DNA of 64,000 bases, from NCBI GenBank assembly GCA_020850615.1, contig JADZEI010000012.1, positions 1 through 64,000 of the forward strand. Reading direction: 5' to 3'. The position numbers were made by a program, and so were the translations under genes. This DNA comes from Dehalococcoidia bacterium. Its GTDB lineage: Bacteria > Chloroflexota > Dehalococcoidia > Tepidiformales > Tepidiformaceae. Below the pieces are notes generated by a model. That model saw nothing but the letters and a program-made list of their open reading frames with translations, had not been told where the DNA came from and ran no database searches. This document shows, piece by piece, positions 32,805 through 43,178 of the stretch (the first letter of the stretch is position 1; the number at the start of each line of letters is the position of its first letter).

Positions 32805-32832
32805 CGATTTTCGATTTTCGATTTTCGATTTT
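32805..32832 (+). repeat. Heptamer tandem repeat CGATTTT x4
   Basis: Four exact copies of CGATTTT in the trpG-trpD gap (32802-32883), an AT-rich island in otherwise GC-rich DNA. The same heptamer occurs inverted at 29951-29971. The rest of the gap holds only the trpD ribosome-binding region. Confidence 0.92.
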
Positions 32833-32883
32833 CGCCACGTCGCCCTTGTCGCACGAAGTCGAAGGCAGGACCGGGGGTGGACG

Positions 32884-33897
32884 ATGATCCAGGAGGCGAT
32901 CCGGGCGCTGGTTGATGGGCGGGCGATTGGCGCGGAACAGGCGGCGGGCGCGATCGAGGAGATCATGGGCGGCGAGGCGACGCCGGCGCAGATCGGCGCG
33001 TTCCTTGCGGCGCTGCGCCTGCACGGCGAGACGCCCGAGATCATCGCGGCGTGCCTCGGCGTGCTGGAGCGGCATGCGATCGCGGTCCCGGCGGACAACG
33101 TGATCGATGTCGTTGGGACGGGCGGGGACCTGGCGGACACGTTCAACGTCTCGACGGCGGCGGCGATCGTCGTGGCCGGCGCGGGCGTGCGGGTGGCGAA
33201 GCACGGGAACCGCGCGGCGTCTTCGAAGTGCGGCAGCGCGGACGTGCTGGAGGCGCTGGGAGGCAAGCTCGAGCTCGACGGCGCCGCGGCCGCGAAGGTG
33301 GTCGATGGCGCGGGATTCTGCTTCCTGTTCGCGCAGCGGTTCCACCCGGCGATGCGGCATGCGGGCGGCCCCCGGCGGGAGATCGCGGTGCGGACGATCT
33401 TCAATGTGCTCGGGCCGCTGGCGAACCCGGCGCGGCCGCAGGCGATGCTGGTGGGCGTCGGCGCGAAGGCGTTCGGGCCGCTGATGGCCGAGACGTTTCG
33501 GCTGCGCGGCATGGAACGGGCGATGGTGATCCATTCGGAGGACGGGCTCGACGAGATCAGCCCGGCGGCGCCGAGCCACGCCTGGGTGCTGGAAAACGGC
33601 AGGCTGAGCGAACGGACGATCTCGCCGGCGGACTTCGGGCTGCCGGGCCACGCGCTCGATGCGGTGGTCGGCGGCGATGCGATGCACAACTCGGGGCAGA
33701 TGAACGCCGTGCTCGACGGCGCGGAGGGCCCGGTGACGGACTTCGTGCTGATGAGTGCGAGTGCGGCACTGTACGTGGCTGGGAAGACCAGCGACTTCCG
33801 CGAGGGCGTGGCCATCGCGCGGGAGTCGATCGCGTCGGGCCGGGCGCGAGAGGTGCTCGACCGGTACGTGGCGCTCTCGCAGGAGCTGGGCCAGTGA
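32884..33897 (+). CDS. trpD: Anthranilate phosphoribosyltransferase
   Basis: A 337-residue enzyme that joins anthranilate to phosphoribosyl pyrophosphate. The glycine-rich PRPP motif DVVGTGGD is followed by NVSTAAA, and KHGNRAASSKCGSADVLEALG is the family signature. RTIFNVLGPLANPA and MVIHSEDGLDEIS match TrpD. The start ATG lies after GGGGGTGG. The end overlaps trpC by four bases. From here trpD-C-F-B are tightly packed. Confidence 0.95.
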   Translation: MIQEAIRALVDGRAIGAEQAAGAIEEIMGGEATPAQIGAFLAALRLHGETPEIIAACLGVLERHAIAVPADNVIDVVGTGGDLADTFNVSTAAAIVVAGAGVRVAKHGNRAASSKCGSADVLEALGGKLELDGAAAAKVVDGAGFCFLFAQRFHPAMRHAGGPRREIAVRTIFNVLGPLANPARPQAMLVGVGAKAFGPLMAETFRLRGMERAMVIHSEDGLDEISPAAPSHAWVLENGRLSERTISPADFGLPGHALDAVVGGDAMHNSGQMNAVLDGAEGPVTDFVLMSASAALYVAGKTSDFREGVAIARESIASGRAREVLDRYVALSQELGQ

Positions 33898-34703
33898 GCG
33901 AACCGACGATCCTCGACCGGATCGTCGCGCGGCGGCGCGAAGACGTGCGGGCGGCGAAGGAAGCCGTGCCGTTCGTGGAGCTGCAGGCGAAGGCGCGCCA
34001 GGCGCCGCCGCTCATCGACTTCGCGGCACGGCTGCGGGCGGCAGGGCCGGTGGCGCTGATGGCTGAGGTGAAGCGGGCGTCGCCGAGCAAGGGCGGCATC
34101 GCGCCAGGGATGAACGCGGCGCGGCAGGCGATGAAATACGCGCGCGCCGGTGCGGCCGCGATCTCGGTGCTCACGGAACCGACGTGGTTCAAGGGCACGC
34201 TGGAGGACATGGAGCAGGTGCGCGCGGCGGTGGGGCAGCTCGACGGGCGCCCGGCGGTGCTGCGGAAGGACTTCATCATCGATGCGTACCAGGTGCTGGA
34301 GGCGCGGGCGTACGGGGCGGACGCGCTCCTGCTCATCGTCGCGAGCCTGGCGGACGCGGAGCTGCGGGGGCTGCTGGAGCTGACGCGCGAGATGGGCATG
34401 GAAGCGCTCGTGGAGGTGGACAACGCGGCCGGGATGGAGCGCGCGATCGCCGCCGGGGCAACCGTCATCGGCGTGAACAACCGCGACCTGCGCAGCTTCA
34501 CGGTGGACCTCGGGACGACGGACCGGCTGGCGGGGATGGTGCCGGAGGGCGTGATCCTCGCCGCGCTGAGCGGGATCTCGGCGCGCGCGGACGTGGAACG
34601 ATTCGCGGCGGCGGGAGCCCAGGCCGTGCTCGTCGGCGAGGCGCTGATGGTGGCGGACGACCCGGCGGAGAAGATCCGCGAGCTGGTCGGGGTGCCCGCG
34701 TGA
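33894..34703 (+). CDS. trpC: Indole-3-glycerol phosphate synthase
   Basis: A 269-residue TIM-barrel enzyme catalysing ring closure of carboxyphenylamino-deoxyribulose phosphate to indole-glycerol phosphate. The conserved blocks are MAEVKRASPSKGGI (catalytic Lys), ISVLTEPTWFKG, VLRKDFIIDAYQVLEAR, GVNNRDLRSF and LSGIS, with VLVGEALM as the phosphate-binding end. It starts at a GTG overlapping the trpD stop (GTGA), with AGGAG ten bases upstream. The next gene overlaps its stop in the same way, implying coupled translation. Confidence 0.95.
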   Translation: MSEPTILDRIVARRREDVRAAKEAVPFVELQAKARQAPPLIDFAARLRAAGPVALMAEVKRASPSKGGIAPGMNAARQAMKYARAGAAAISVLTEPTWFKGTLEDMEQVRAAVGQLDGRPAVLRKDFIIDAYQVLEARAYGADALLLIVASLADAELRGLLELTREMGMEALVEVDNAAGMERAIAAGATVIGVNNRDLRSFTVDLGTTDRLAGMVPEGVILAALSGISARADVERFAAAGAQAVLVGEALMVADDPAEKIRELVGVPA

Positions 34704-35432
34704 CGTACGTGAAGATCTGCGGGCTGCGCGACCCGGAGACGGCGGTCGAGACAGTGAAGGCGGGCGCCGACATGATCGGCATCGTCTTCGCGCAGTCCAA
34801 GCGGCGGGTGACGCCGCAGGAGGCGTACGACATCCTCGAAGCGGTGCGCGGGGTGCGGCGGACGCCACCGCCGGCGACGTTCGAGGCGCCGGAGCGTGGC
34901 GACGTGCGCGGGCTGAGCTGGTTCGGGGCGTGGAGCGAGGCGCTGGAGCAGGCGGTGTTCCGCTGGCGGCCGCTCATCGTCGGGCTCTTCGCGGACCAGT
35001 CGGTGGCCGAGGTCAACGACATCGCGGACGCGGCAGGCGTGGACCTCGTGCAGCTTTCGGGCGACGAGGACGCCGACTTCGTACGGCAGGTGGAGCGGCC
35101 GGTGCTGAAGGCGGTCCACATCGGCGAACAGACGGCCGCGGAGGACGTATTCGACCGGGTGAACGGGCTGCCGGCCGCGGGGCTGCTCCTGGATACGAAG
35201 TCGGCGGCAGCGCGCGGCGGCACGGGGCGCACGTTCGACTGGGAGGTGGCGACGGAGGTGGCGCGGCGGGTGCCGTTCCTGCTCGCGGGGGGCCTATCGC
35301 CGGAGACCGTGGCCGGGGCCATCGCGCAGGTCGCGCCGTGGGGCGTCGATGTCTCGACGGGGGTCGAGACGGATGGGAAGAAGGACATCGAGAAGATCCG
35401 CGCGTTCATCCGCGCGGCGAAGGGAGTCACGA

Positions 35433-35443
<11 letters not shown>
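34700..35443 (+). CDS. trpF: Phosphoribosylanthranilate isomerase with an internal insertion
   Basis: A 247-residue TIM-barrel isomerase. [12 protein letters not shown] with the catalytic Cys at about 7 opens the protein, [17 protein letters not shown] follows, and LLLDT holds the catalytic Asp; [11 protein letters not shown] and [10 protein letters not shown] end it. Typical TrpF has about 205 residues; the excess is mainly at residues 51-90, between the SKRRVTP helix and the [10 protein letters not shown] strand, in a Pro-rich segment with several Trp and Phe. The GTG start overlaps trpC. Its end overlaps the TTG start of trpB by 11 bases. Confidence 0.92.
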
Positions 35444-36623
<1,180 letters not shown>

Positions 36624-36676
36624 ACGGCGCGCCCGCCGTCAGCGCGGCGCGCGGCGAGGCGTGGGGCCCGAAGGGC

Positions 36677-37453
36677 GTGGCGGCGGGGATCGGGATCGCG
36701 ATCCTGTCGTACGTCCTCACGTTCACGCTCATCGGGGTGACAGCGGCTGCGCTGGACCGCGACCTCGACTTCGAGGACACGCCGCTGTTCGACGCGGCGG
36801 GCGACCTCGCGCGGTATACGGACGAGCGGCTGAAGGCGGCGGCGGAAGGCACGGAGCTCCCGGCACCGCCGACCTTCGCCGGCGACCTGGTGACGGCGCG
36901 GATCGCGTACCTGCTCGGGGCGGTGAACGCGGTTGGCATTACGGTGGCCGCGTTCGTGGGCATGGGCCGCTGGCGGAAACAGTTCGAGCAGGCCCTGGGG
37001 CTCGGCGCCTACAGCTTTGACCGGCTGTGGAAGCCCGGGCTGGTGACGATTGCCGCGTACGTCATCGTCATCCTCTACAGCGTGACTGCGGACGCGCTCG
37101 ACCTGGGCATCCTGGAGCCGGAGCAATCGGTGCCGGGGACGATCATGCGGGACGACTGGGGCATGGCGATCTTCGCCGTGCTGGCGATCGTGTTCGCGCC
37201 CCTGAGCGAGGAGATCTTCTTCCGGGGGCTGGTCTTCGGCGGGTTCGCGCGGTGGGGCTTCGCCATCGCGGGGCCGCTCTCGGCGGTGATCTTCGCCGCA
37301 TCTCACGTCGACCCCGGGACGCTGATCCCGTTCACCATCGTGGGGCTGATGTTCGCGTGGCTGTACCGCTCGTCGGGGAGCCTGTGGGACAGCATCGCCG
37401 CGCACGCTATGTTCAACAGCATCAGCACGTTCCTGCTGCTGTTCACGAGGTAG
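36677..37453 (+). CDS. CPBP-family intramembrane protease
   Basis: A 258-residue (or longer) multi-pass protein with the CPBP/Abi motifs: [12 protein letters not shown] (EExxxR), a His in ASHVDPG and HAMFN (HxxxN), which form the putative glutamic intramembrane protease site. The GTG at 36677 is the first conventional start, but the open frame continues to 36620 and includes AWGPKG, resembling the PWGP segment common before the first CPBP helix. A CTG at 36620 overlapping the trpB stop as CTGA may be the true start. Its placement between trpB and trpA, with trpA six bases after its stop, is unusual, and no link to tryptophan synthesis is apparent. Confidence 0.8.
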   Translation: MAAGIGIAILSYVLTFTLIGVTAAALDRDLDFEDTPLFDAAGDLARYTDERLKAAAEGTELPAPPTFAGDLVTARIAYLLGAVNAVGITVAAFVGMGRWRKQFEQALGLGAYSFDRLWKPGLVTIAAYVIVILYSVTADALDLGILEPEQSVPGTIMRDDWGMAIFAVLAIVFAPLSEEIFFRGLVFGGFARWGFAIAGPLSAVIFAASHVDPGTLIPFTIVGLMFAWLYRSSGSLWDSIAAHAMFNSISTFLLLFTR

Positions 37454-37458
37454 GAAGC

Positions 37459-38250
37459 ATGTCCAGCCGCCTTCGGGAGCTCTTCGCCACATCCCACGCC
37501 GAAGGGCGCGCGCTCTTCGTCGCCTACACCACCGCGGGGTACCCCTCGCGGGAACAGACGGTGCCGGTGCTGCTCGCGCTGGAGGCCGGCGGCGCCGACG
37601 TGATCGAACTCGGCATGCCGTTCACGGACCCGATGGCCGACGGCGCGACGATCCAGCACGCGAACCAGGTGGCGGTCGAGCAGGGCGTCAGCCTGCGGGA
37701 GTGCTTCAGCCTGGTGCGGGCAGCGCGGGCGCAGGGGCTCAAGGTGCCGGTGCTGTTCATGGGCTACTACAACCCGATCCTCAGCCTCGGCGACGAGGCG
37801 ACCGCGGCGGAGGCGCAGGCGAGCGGCGTGGACGGCTTCATCGTGGTCGACCTGCCGCCGGAAGAGGCGGGGGACTTCCTCGCGGCGTGCCGGGCGCACG
37901 ACCAGAGCTTCGTACCGCTGGTGGCGCCGACGACCGCGGACGCGCGGATCAAGAAGCTGGCGGCAGTGGCGGACGCCTTCCTGTACTGCGTGAGCGTGAC
38001 CGGGACAACGGGGAGCCGGGCGGTGGCGACGGACACGCTGCCGGCGTTCCTGGCGCGGATCCGGGCGCAGACGGAGCTGCCGCTGGCGGTGGGCTTCGGG
38101 ATCAGCACGCGGGAGCACGTGGAGCGGGTTTCGAAGCTGGCGGATGCGGCTGTCGTGGGCAGTGCTATAATCGCGGCCATCGACGCCGCAGGCCCCGAGG
38201 GAGCCGCGCAGGGCGTCCGGGAGTATGTGGAGGATGTCTCCGGCCGGTAA
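37459..38250 (+). CDS. trpA: Tryptophan synthase alpha chain
   Basis: A 263-residue TIM barrel that cleaves indole-glycerol phosphate and channels indole to TrpB. The catalytic Glu and Asp lie in [14 protein letters not shown] and [31 protein letters not shown] and GFGIST match the family. The ATG at 37459 follows AGGTAGGAAGC. The last part of the coding region contains a perfect TATAAT, which may serve the aroH-aroF genes. Confidence 0.95.
   Translation: MSSRLRELFATSHAEGRALFVAYTTAGYPSREQTVPVLLALEAGGADVIELGMPFTDPMADGATIQHANQVAVEQGVSLRECFSLVRAARAQGLKVPVLFMGYYNPILSLGDEATAAEAQASGVDGFIVVDLPPEEAGDFLAACRAHDQSFVPLVAPTTADARIKKLAAVADAFLYCVSVTGTTGSRAVATDTLPAFLARIRAQTELPLAVGFGISTREHVERVSKLADAAVVGSAIIAAIDAAGPEGAAQGVREYVEDVSGR
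38166..38171 (+). promoter_or_regulatory. Internal -10 box (TATAAT) near the end of trpA
   Basis: A perfect TATAAT inside trpA, about 250 bases before the chorismate mutase start. The 170-base gap 38251-38420 that follows contains a small palindrome (GCCATGTATATGGC) and a GC-rich stem with a bulge, but no convincing gene. No good -35 is present. Confidence 0.4.
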
Positions 38251-38420
38251 GAAGCAGGTGGAAATGGCCCGACGTGGGTTGGCGTGTGGTGTTGCCGCGC
38301 GGCGATCCTGCCCGGGCCATGTATATGGCGCCCGCTTCCTGGCCGGGGTGTTTGGGCCCCGCCTGGGCTAGCTACCCCACCCAGACCCGTCCCCAACCCC
38401 TGGAGGAGGAACTGCGCCTC

Positions 38421-38804
38421 ATGCCGGTACGTGGCGTCCGCGGTGCGACCACCGTGAACAAGAACACCCGCGAAGAGATCATCGACGCGGCTCGCGAACT
38501 GATTTCGGCGATGGTCGCCGCCAACGACATCGTCACCGACGACATTGCGTCGGCGATTTTCACTACCACGCCCGACCTGAACGCGGAATTCCCGGCGGTG
38601 GCGGCGCGGCAGCTCGGCTGGACGTCGGTGCCGCTGTTGTGCGGGCACGAAATGGGCGTCCCCGGGTCGCTGCCCCTCTGTCTGCGCATCCTGCTCCACC
38701 TGAACACCGACAAGGCAGCGCATGACATCCACCATGTCTACATCCGTGGCGCCTCTGTGCTGCGCCCGGACCTCAGTAGCAGCACGCATTCAACCGCGCG
38801 CTAG
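38421..38804 (+). CDS. aroH: Chorismate mutase, AroH type
   Basis: A 127-residue monofunctional chorismate mutase of the AroH (trimeric, Bacillus-type) fold, converting chorismate to prephenate. [16 protein letters not shown] at the start, [20 protein letters not shown] in the middle, and [22 protein letters not shown] then [13 protein letters not shown] cover the active-site Arg and Glu regions. GGAGGAGGA ends ten bases before the ATG. The next gene encodes DAHP synthase. AroH sends chorismate to phenylalanine and tyrosine, competing with TrpE. Confidence 0.93.
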   Translation: MPVRGVRGATTVNKNTREEIIDAARELISAMVAANDIVTDDIASAIFTTTPDLNAEFPAVAARQLGWTSVPLLCGHEMGVPGSLPLCLRILLHLNTDKAAHDIHHVYIRGASVLRPDLSSSTHSTAR

Positions 38805-38817
38805 CACGGGAGAACCC

Positions 38818-39864
38818 ATGATCATTGTGCTTTCCCCGGAGGCGACTCCGGATGACATCCACCGGATCGTCGCCCGCATCGAAGAGAGCGGGCGGCAGGC
38901 TCACATCTCGACCGGCACGGAGCGATCCATCATCGGAGTGATCGGGCCCGACCTGCCCGCGCTCCAGGATATGTTCGAGACGCTGCCCCACGTCGAATCC
39001 GTTCATAGGGTGACCAAGCCCTACAAGCTGGTGAGCCGGGAGTTCCGGCCGCAGGACTCCGTGATCGATGTTGGCCGCGGCGTGACCGTCGGCGGCACGG
39101 AGCTGGCCGTGATGGCGGGCCCGTGCTCGATCGAGAACGAGGACCACATCGTCGAAACGGCGCGCGCGGTGAAGGCTGCGGGCGCGAACATCCTGCGCGG
39201 AGGCGCGTTCAAGCCGCGCACTTCGCCCTACAACTTCCGGGGACTCGGCGAGGAAGGGCTTCGCCACCTGGAGGTCGCGGGGCAGGTGACAAACATGCCG
39301 ATCGTCACGGAGCTCATGAGCGTCCGGGACATCGACGCGGTCGCCCGGCACGCGGACATCATCCAGATCGGCGCGCGGAACATGCAGAACTTCATCCTCC
39401 TCGATGAGGTGGGCAAGCTGCGCAAGCCGGTGCTGCTAAAGCGCGGCCTGAGCGGGTTCATCGAGGAGTGGCTGCTGGCGGCGGAGTACATCCTCGCGCA
39501 GGGGAACCCGAACGTGATCCTCTGCGAGCGCGGCATCCGGACGTTCGAAAACGCCTATCGGAACACGATGGACGTGAACGCGATCCCGCTGGTAAAGCAG
39601 CTCAGCCACCTGCCGGTCGTCGCGGACCCGAGCCACGGCACGGGGAAGTGGAAGCTGGTGAAGCCGGTGTCGATGGCGTCGATCGCGGCGGGGGCGGACG
39701 GGCTCATGATCGAGGTGCACCCGAACCCGGACCACGCCCTGAGCGACGGAGCGCAGTCGTTGACGTTCGAATCTTTTACGTCGATGATGCGGGCTGTCGC
39801 CGGTATCGCGTCTGCGGTCGAGCGGACGCTTTCAGGAGTGGAAGCGCCTGCAGCGGCGGGATAG
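38818..39864 (+). CDS. aroF: 3-deoxy-7-phosphoheptulonate synthase (DAHP synthase, type I-beta)
   Basis: A 348-residue first enzyme of the shikimate pathway. Residues 1-70 form the ferredoxin-like regulatory domain of the I-beta class (MIIVLSPEATPDDIHRIV, RSIIGVIG). The barrel follows with MAGPCSIEN, RGGAFKPRTSPY, QIGARNMQNF, LLKRGLSG, CERGIRTFE and DPSHGTGK, matching phosphoenolpyruvate, erythrose-4-phosphate and metal sites. The N-terminal domain is the usual site of aromatic amino-acid feedback, alone or with an attached chorismate mutase; here the mutase is a separate adjacent gene. Confidence 0.95.
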   Translation: MIIVLSPEATPDDIHRIVARIEESGRQAHISTGTERSIIGVIGPDLPALQDMFETLPHVESVHRVTKPYKLVSREFRPQDSVIDVGRGVTVGGTELAVMAGPCSIENEDHIVETARAVKAAGANILRGGAFKPRTSPYNFRGLGEEGLRHLEVAGQVTNMPIVTELMSVRDIDAVARHADIIQIGARNMQNFILLDEVGKLRKPVLLKRGLSGFIEEWLLAAEYILAQGNPNVILCERGIRTFENAYRNTMDVNAIPLVKQLSHLPVVADPSHGTGKWKLVKPVSMASIAAGADGLMIEVHPNPDHALSDGAQSLTFESFTSMMRAVAGIASAVERTLSGVEAPAAAG

Positions 39865-39928
39865 CGGCGGAGGCCGAAAGGCCAGGGCAGGTACGCTCTT
39901 GCGGGGGAGCTGGGACCTGCATGGAGTC

Positions 39929-40654
39929 ATGCCCGAAATTTCGCTGCCCGTCTTCAAGGGTCCGCTGGACCTGTTGCTCCACCTCATCGAGCGAGACGAC
40001 CTGGACATCACGGCCGTCTCGCTCGTTGCTGTCACCGACCAGTACCTTGCGGCGATCCGCACAGGGCAGGGGTTCAACGCCCAGGCCCTGGCGGATTTCG
40101 TCGCGATCGGGGCGCGGCTGATCTACATCAAGTCGCGGGCGCTGTTGCCGCGCCAGTCGCTGGTCAACGACGTGCCGGACGACAGCGAGGACGTCGGCCA
40201 GGAGCTGGTCGAGCTGCTCATCGAATACCGGAAGTTCAGCGAGGCCGCGAACGTGCTCGAAGAGCGGCAGGACGCAGGGCTGCGCGTGTTCACGCGGCTG
40301 GCGCCGGCGCCCGAACGGCCGGAGGGGTCCGGGCTCGAAGGGGTGACCGCGGAAGCGCTGCGGAAGATCATGCTCCAGGTGCTGGCGCGGACGCCGGTCG
40401 AGCGGCCGCAGGGCGTCATCCAGCGCGATACGACGGTCACGCTCAGCCAGCGGGTGGTGCAGCTGCGGGAACGGCTGCTCTCGAGCGGGCGGTTCTCGTT
40501 CCGCGCGGCAATCAGCGAATGCACGACGCGGCTGGAGGTCGTGGTCTCGTTCCTGGCGGTGCTGGAGCTGCTGAAGCGCGGGGAGTGCGACGCGCGCCAA
40601 TCGGGTGCGTGGGACGACATCGAGGTGGTGGCGCTGCAGCCCGTGGCCGCGTAG
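39929..40654 (+). CDS. scpA: Segregation and condensation protein A
   Basis: A 241-residue kleisin, the bridging subunit of the SMC-ScpAB condensin that compacts and segregates the chromosome. The N-terminal FKGPLDLLLHLIERDDLDI binds the SMC neck, ADFVAIGARLIYIKSRALLP is characteristic, and the C-terminal winged helix includes FLAVLELLKRGECDARQ. The ATG at 39929 begins directly before this motif; a longer frame from 39899 is possible. Unusually, scpB is not next to it. TACGCT near 39892 is a possible -10 box. Confidence 0.93.
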   Translation: MPEISLPVFKGPLDLLLHLIERDDLDITAVSLVAVTDQYLAAIRTGQGFNAQALADFVAIGARLIYIKSRALLPRQSLVNDVPDDSEDVGQELVELLIEYRKFSEAANVLEERQDAGLRVFTRLAPAPERPEGSGLEGVTAEALRKIMLQVLARTPVERPQGVIQRDTTVTLSQRVVQLRERLLSSGRFSFRAAISECTTRLEVVVSFLAVLELLKRGECDARQSGAWDDIEVVALQPVAA

Positions 40655-40696
40655 CCAATCGGCGATGCCGGGTTCGCCCGTCCCGCGGGGGGCCGG

Positions 40697-40702
40697 TACA
40701 CT
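40697..40702 (+). promoter_or_regulatory. Putative -10 box for the MFS gene
   Basis: TACACT in GCCGGTACACT, 37 bases before the GTG start at 40740, matching the G-x-TANNNT pattern seen before many genes in this window. Confidence 0.4.
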
Positions 40703-40739
40703 CGGGACACCGCCCCTCTTTCGGGCACAAGGATGCGAT

Positions 40740-42062
40740 GTGGCCGACGCCACCCCGCTGGCCGCTGCCGTAACCGAACAACCGCGCCGGAAGACGTTCT
40801 ACGGCTGGTGGATCGTCGGTGCGGGCGCGGGCATCCAGCTCCTCCAGTCGGCGCTGCTGGGCCAGGCGTACGGGTCGTACGTGGTGCTGCTGCGCGAGGA
40901 GTTCGGCTGGAGCAAGACGGCGCTCGCGGCGGCCAGCTCGCTCCGGGAGATGGAAACAGGCATCACGGGGCCGTTCCAGGGCTGGCTGCTCGACCGGCTG
41001 GGGCCGCGGGTCGTGGCGCGGGCGGGCGTATTGCTCTTCGCGCTCGGGCTGATGCTGTTCAGCCAGGTGCAGTCGCTCCTGACCTTCTACCTGACGTTCG
41101 TAGTGATGGCACTGGGCATGAGCCTGATGGGCTACCTGACGATCACGTTCGCGGTGGTCCAGTGGTTCGAACGGAAGCGTGCGACGGCGATCAGCCTCTC
41201 GAGCGCGGGGTTCGCCATCGGCGGGATGGTCATACCGGGGGTGGTGTTCCTGCTGGAGTCGTTCGGCTGGCGCTGGACGGCGTTCGCGTCCGGGGTCGCG
41301 GTGCTGGTCATCGGGCTGCCGCTGACACAGGTGCTGCGCCACCGGCCGTCGGACTACGGGCTCCTGCCGGACGGCGACCCGCCAGCTCCGCGGGGCGCGG
41401 GAGTCACGCGGCAGGGGCTCGGCGGGGCAAACGCGGGGACGCGGGACCACACGCTCGCGGAGGCCATGCGCACGCGGGCGTTCTGGTTCATCGCGATGGG
41501 GCACGGGTCGGCGCTGTTCGTGGTCTCGGCGATGAACGTGCACCTGGTGTCGCACCTCAAGGAGAGCCTGGATTACTCGCTCGGGGAGGCGTCGACCATC
41601 GTGTTCCTGATGACCTTGCTGTTCCTCACGGGGACGGTGAGCGGCGGCCTGTTGGGCGACCGCGTGAACAAGCGGCTACTGGTGGTGGCGTGCATGGGCA
41701 TGCACGCGGCCGGGCTGGTGCTGCTTTCGCACGCGACGGGGCTGGCGATGGTGATCGCGTTCGCGCTGCTGCACGGGCTGGCGTGGGGCTGGCGCGGACC
41801 GCAGATGGCGGCGATCCGGGCGGACTACTTCGGGCCGAGCTCGTTCGGGAAGATCCTTGGCGTCTCGAACATCGTCATCATCGTCGGGACCATCTCCGGG
41901 CCGATCATCGCGGGCCAGGTGTACGACCAGACGGGCAACTACCGGATCGGGTTCGACATCCTGGCAGCGATCGCGGCGCTGGGGTCGATCTTTTTCATCC
42001 TGGCGCGGCGGCCGGCGCGGCCGGCGGCGAACGCACCGCAGGTCATCCCGGCAGGGGGCTGA
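40740..42062 (+). CDS. Major facilitator superfamily transporter
   Basis: A 440-residue permease with about 12 membrane helices. FYGWWIVGAGAGIQLL opens the first helix, and the loop after helix 2 reads GWLLDRLGPR, the usual MFS G-x-x-x-D-R-x-G-x-R/K form; the second half repeats it as GGLLGDRVNKR. The layout resembles the monocarboxylate/oxalate-formate (OFA-like) branch. A GTG start with AAGGA eight bases upstream gives a short cytoplasmic N-terminus. It is convergent with the esterase gene, eight bases apart. The substrate is unknown; an organic anion is plausible. Confidence 0.88.
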   Translation: MADATPLAAAVTEQPRRKTFYGWWIVGAGAGIQLLQSALLGQAYGSYVVLLREEFGWSKTALAAASSLREMETGITGPFQGWLLDRLGPRVVARAGVLLFALGLMLFSQVQSLLTFYLTFVVMALGMSLMGYLTITFAVVQWFERKRATAISLSSAGFAIGGMVIPGVVFLLESFGWRWTAFASGVAVLVIGLPLTQVLRHRPSDYGLLPDGDPPAPRGAGVTRQGLGGANAGTRDHTLAEAMRTRAFWFIAMGHGSALFVVSAMNVHLVSHLKESLDYSLGEASTIVFLMTLLFLTGTVSGGLLGDRVNKRLLVVACMGMHAAGLVLLSHATGLAMVIAFALLHGLAWGWRGPQMAAIRADYFGPSSFGKILGVSNIVIIVGTISGPIIAGQVYDQTGNYRIGFDILAAIAALGSIFFILARRPARPAANAPQVIPAGG

Positions 42063-42069
42063 GGCGGGT

Positions 42070-43167
42070 CTAGCGGGGCTTCGCGATGCCGCGGAAGAAC
42101 TCCCAGGCCGCGGCGGAGGCATCGAGCACCTGGGACGGCTCGCCGGCGCGGTCGTTCGGGCTGGGCGAGCTGCCCGGCCAGGGGTGGTCGGCGCCGGCGA
42201 TGACGAGCATCCGCGTCACAGCGCCGCCAGGGCAGCCGCTCCACTCCCAGGTGGTCACGGCGCCGCTCGCCGATGTCGATGGGCCGGCGGTGCACCGGGC
42301 GCCCGCGGCCCAGAGTGCGAGGGAGTCGGGCATGGGACGGAAGGCGACGCCGGCGATCGAGCGCGGGCCTTCGCCGCCCTCGAACGGGTGGCTGAGGTCG
42401 GCATCGCCGTGGATGGCGAGGACCGCCACGGGTGACGACGGCGCGCAGGTGTCCACTTCGAGCGAGCCCGCGACCGGGACGATGGCCGCGACGAGGTCCG
42501 CGCGCTCGCAGGCGAGGCGGAAGGCCATGATGCCACCGTTGGAGTGGCCTGTGACGTAGACACGGCCGGGATCGACGGTCGGGGAGGCGGTGAGCTGCTC
42601 GATCAGGGCGGCGAGAAAGCCAACGTCGTCGATGTCGTGGGCGGCAGCCTGACCGCAGCAGGCGCCGCCGTTCCAGGTCCGCTCGAAGCCGGCCGGGTAG
42701 ACGGCGACGAAGCCCTCGCTGAGCGCGAGGCGGGTGAGCTCGCTGTTGGCGGCGAACTGGGCTGGGCCGCCGAGCCCGCCGTGGAGCCCAACGACGAGCG
42801 GCAGGGCGTCCTGGCGCGCGGCGATGGGCGGGACGAAAAGGATGTACTCGCGGGCCAGGTCGTCGTGCTGGATGGTCCCGCCGGTGGTGCCGGGGGTTAG
42901 CCGCGCTGCGGGTGGCGGCGCCGTGGCGGTGGGGATCGGCGTGGCGGGCACGGAGGTAGTGGCGGAGGCGGTCGCGGGTGGGAAGGACGGCGTGGCGGTG
43001 GAGGGCGAGCTCGTGGCACCCGTGGTGGCGGCCGGGGGCGTGGTGTCGGGCGGTGCGTCGTCGCCGCGGCGGTCGCGGCAGCCTGCGGCGGCGACCGCGA
43101 GGAGGCAGAGAACGAGCACGGCCGCCACGCGAATCACTCGCTGCGGCGGCCGTGCGGGATATGCCAT
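42070..43167 (-). CDS. Lipoprotein esterase of the CE1/poly(3-hydroxybutyrate) depolymerase (LpqC) type
   Basis: A 365-residue exported alpha/beta hydrolase. The signal peptide ends in a lipobox with Cys at about 30 (AVAAAGC), then a Ser/Thr/Pro/Ala-rich linker to about residue 95. The catalytic domain has the oxyanion region VVGLHGGLGG, the nucleophile in GHSNGG, the acid in AIHGDAD and the His in GADHPWPG. ACCGQA and several other Cys may form disulfides. Substrates could be polyhydroxyalkanoate, feruloyl or acetyl esters. It lies 11 bases downstream of sucD on the same strand. Confidence 0.85.
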   Translation of the reverse strand: MAYPARPPQRVIRVAAVLVLCLLAVAAAGCRDRRGDDAPPDTTPPAATTGATSSPSTATPSFPPATASATTSVPATPIPTATAPPPAARLTPGTTGGTIQHDDLAREYILFVPPIAARQDALPLVVGLHGGLGGPAQFAANSELTRLALSEGFVAVYPAGFERTWNGGACCGQAAAHDIDDVGFLAALIEQLTASPTVDPGRVYVTGHSNGGIMAFRLACERADLVAAIVPVAGSLEVDTCAPSSPVAVLAIHGDADLSHPFEGGEGPRSIAGVAFRPMPDSLALWAAGARCTAGPSTSASGAVTTWEWSGCPGGAVTRMLVIAGADHPWPGSSPSPNDRAGEPSQVLDASAAAWEFFRGIAKPR

Positions 43168-43178
43168 GGGGCGAGGGG

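Noticed and set aside
32145-34868. A 907-codon minus-strand open frame across trpG, trpD and trpC
   Set aside because: The opposite strand encodes unmistakable trp enzymes. The frame is Arg/Pro/Ser-rich with no motif.
38264-38371. A 35-codon open frame between trpA and aroH with an acceptable ribosome-binding site, considered as an attenuator leader peptide
   Set aside because: It has no Trp and only one Tyr and two Phe codons, and the following stem lacks a U tract, so there is no sign of amino-acid attenuation.
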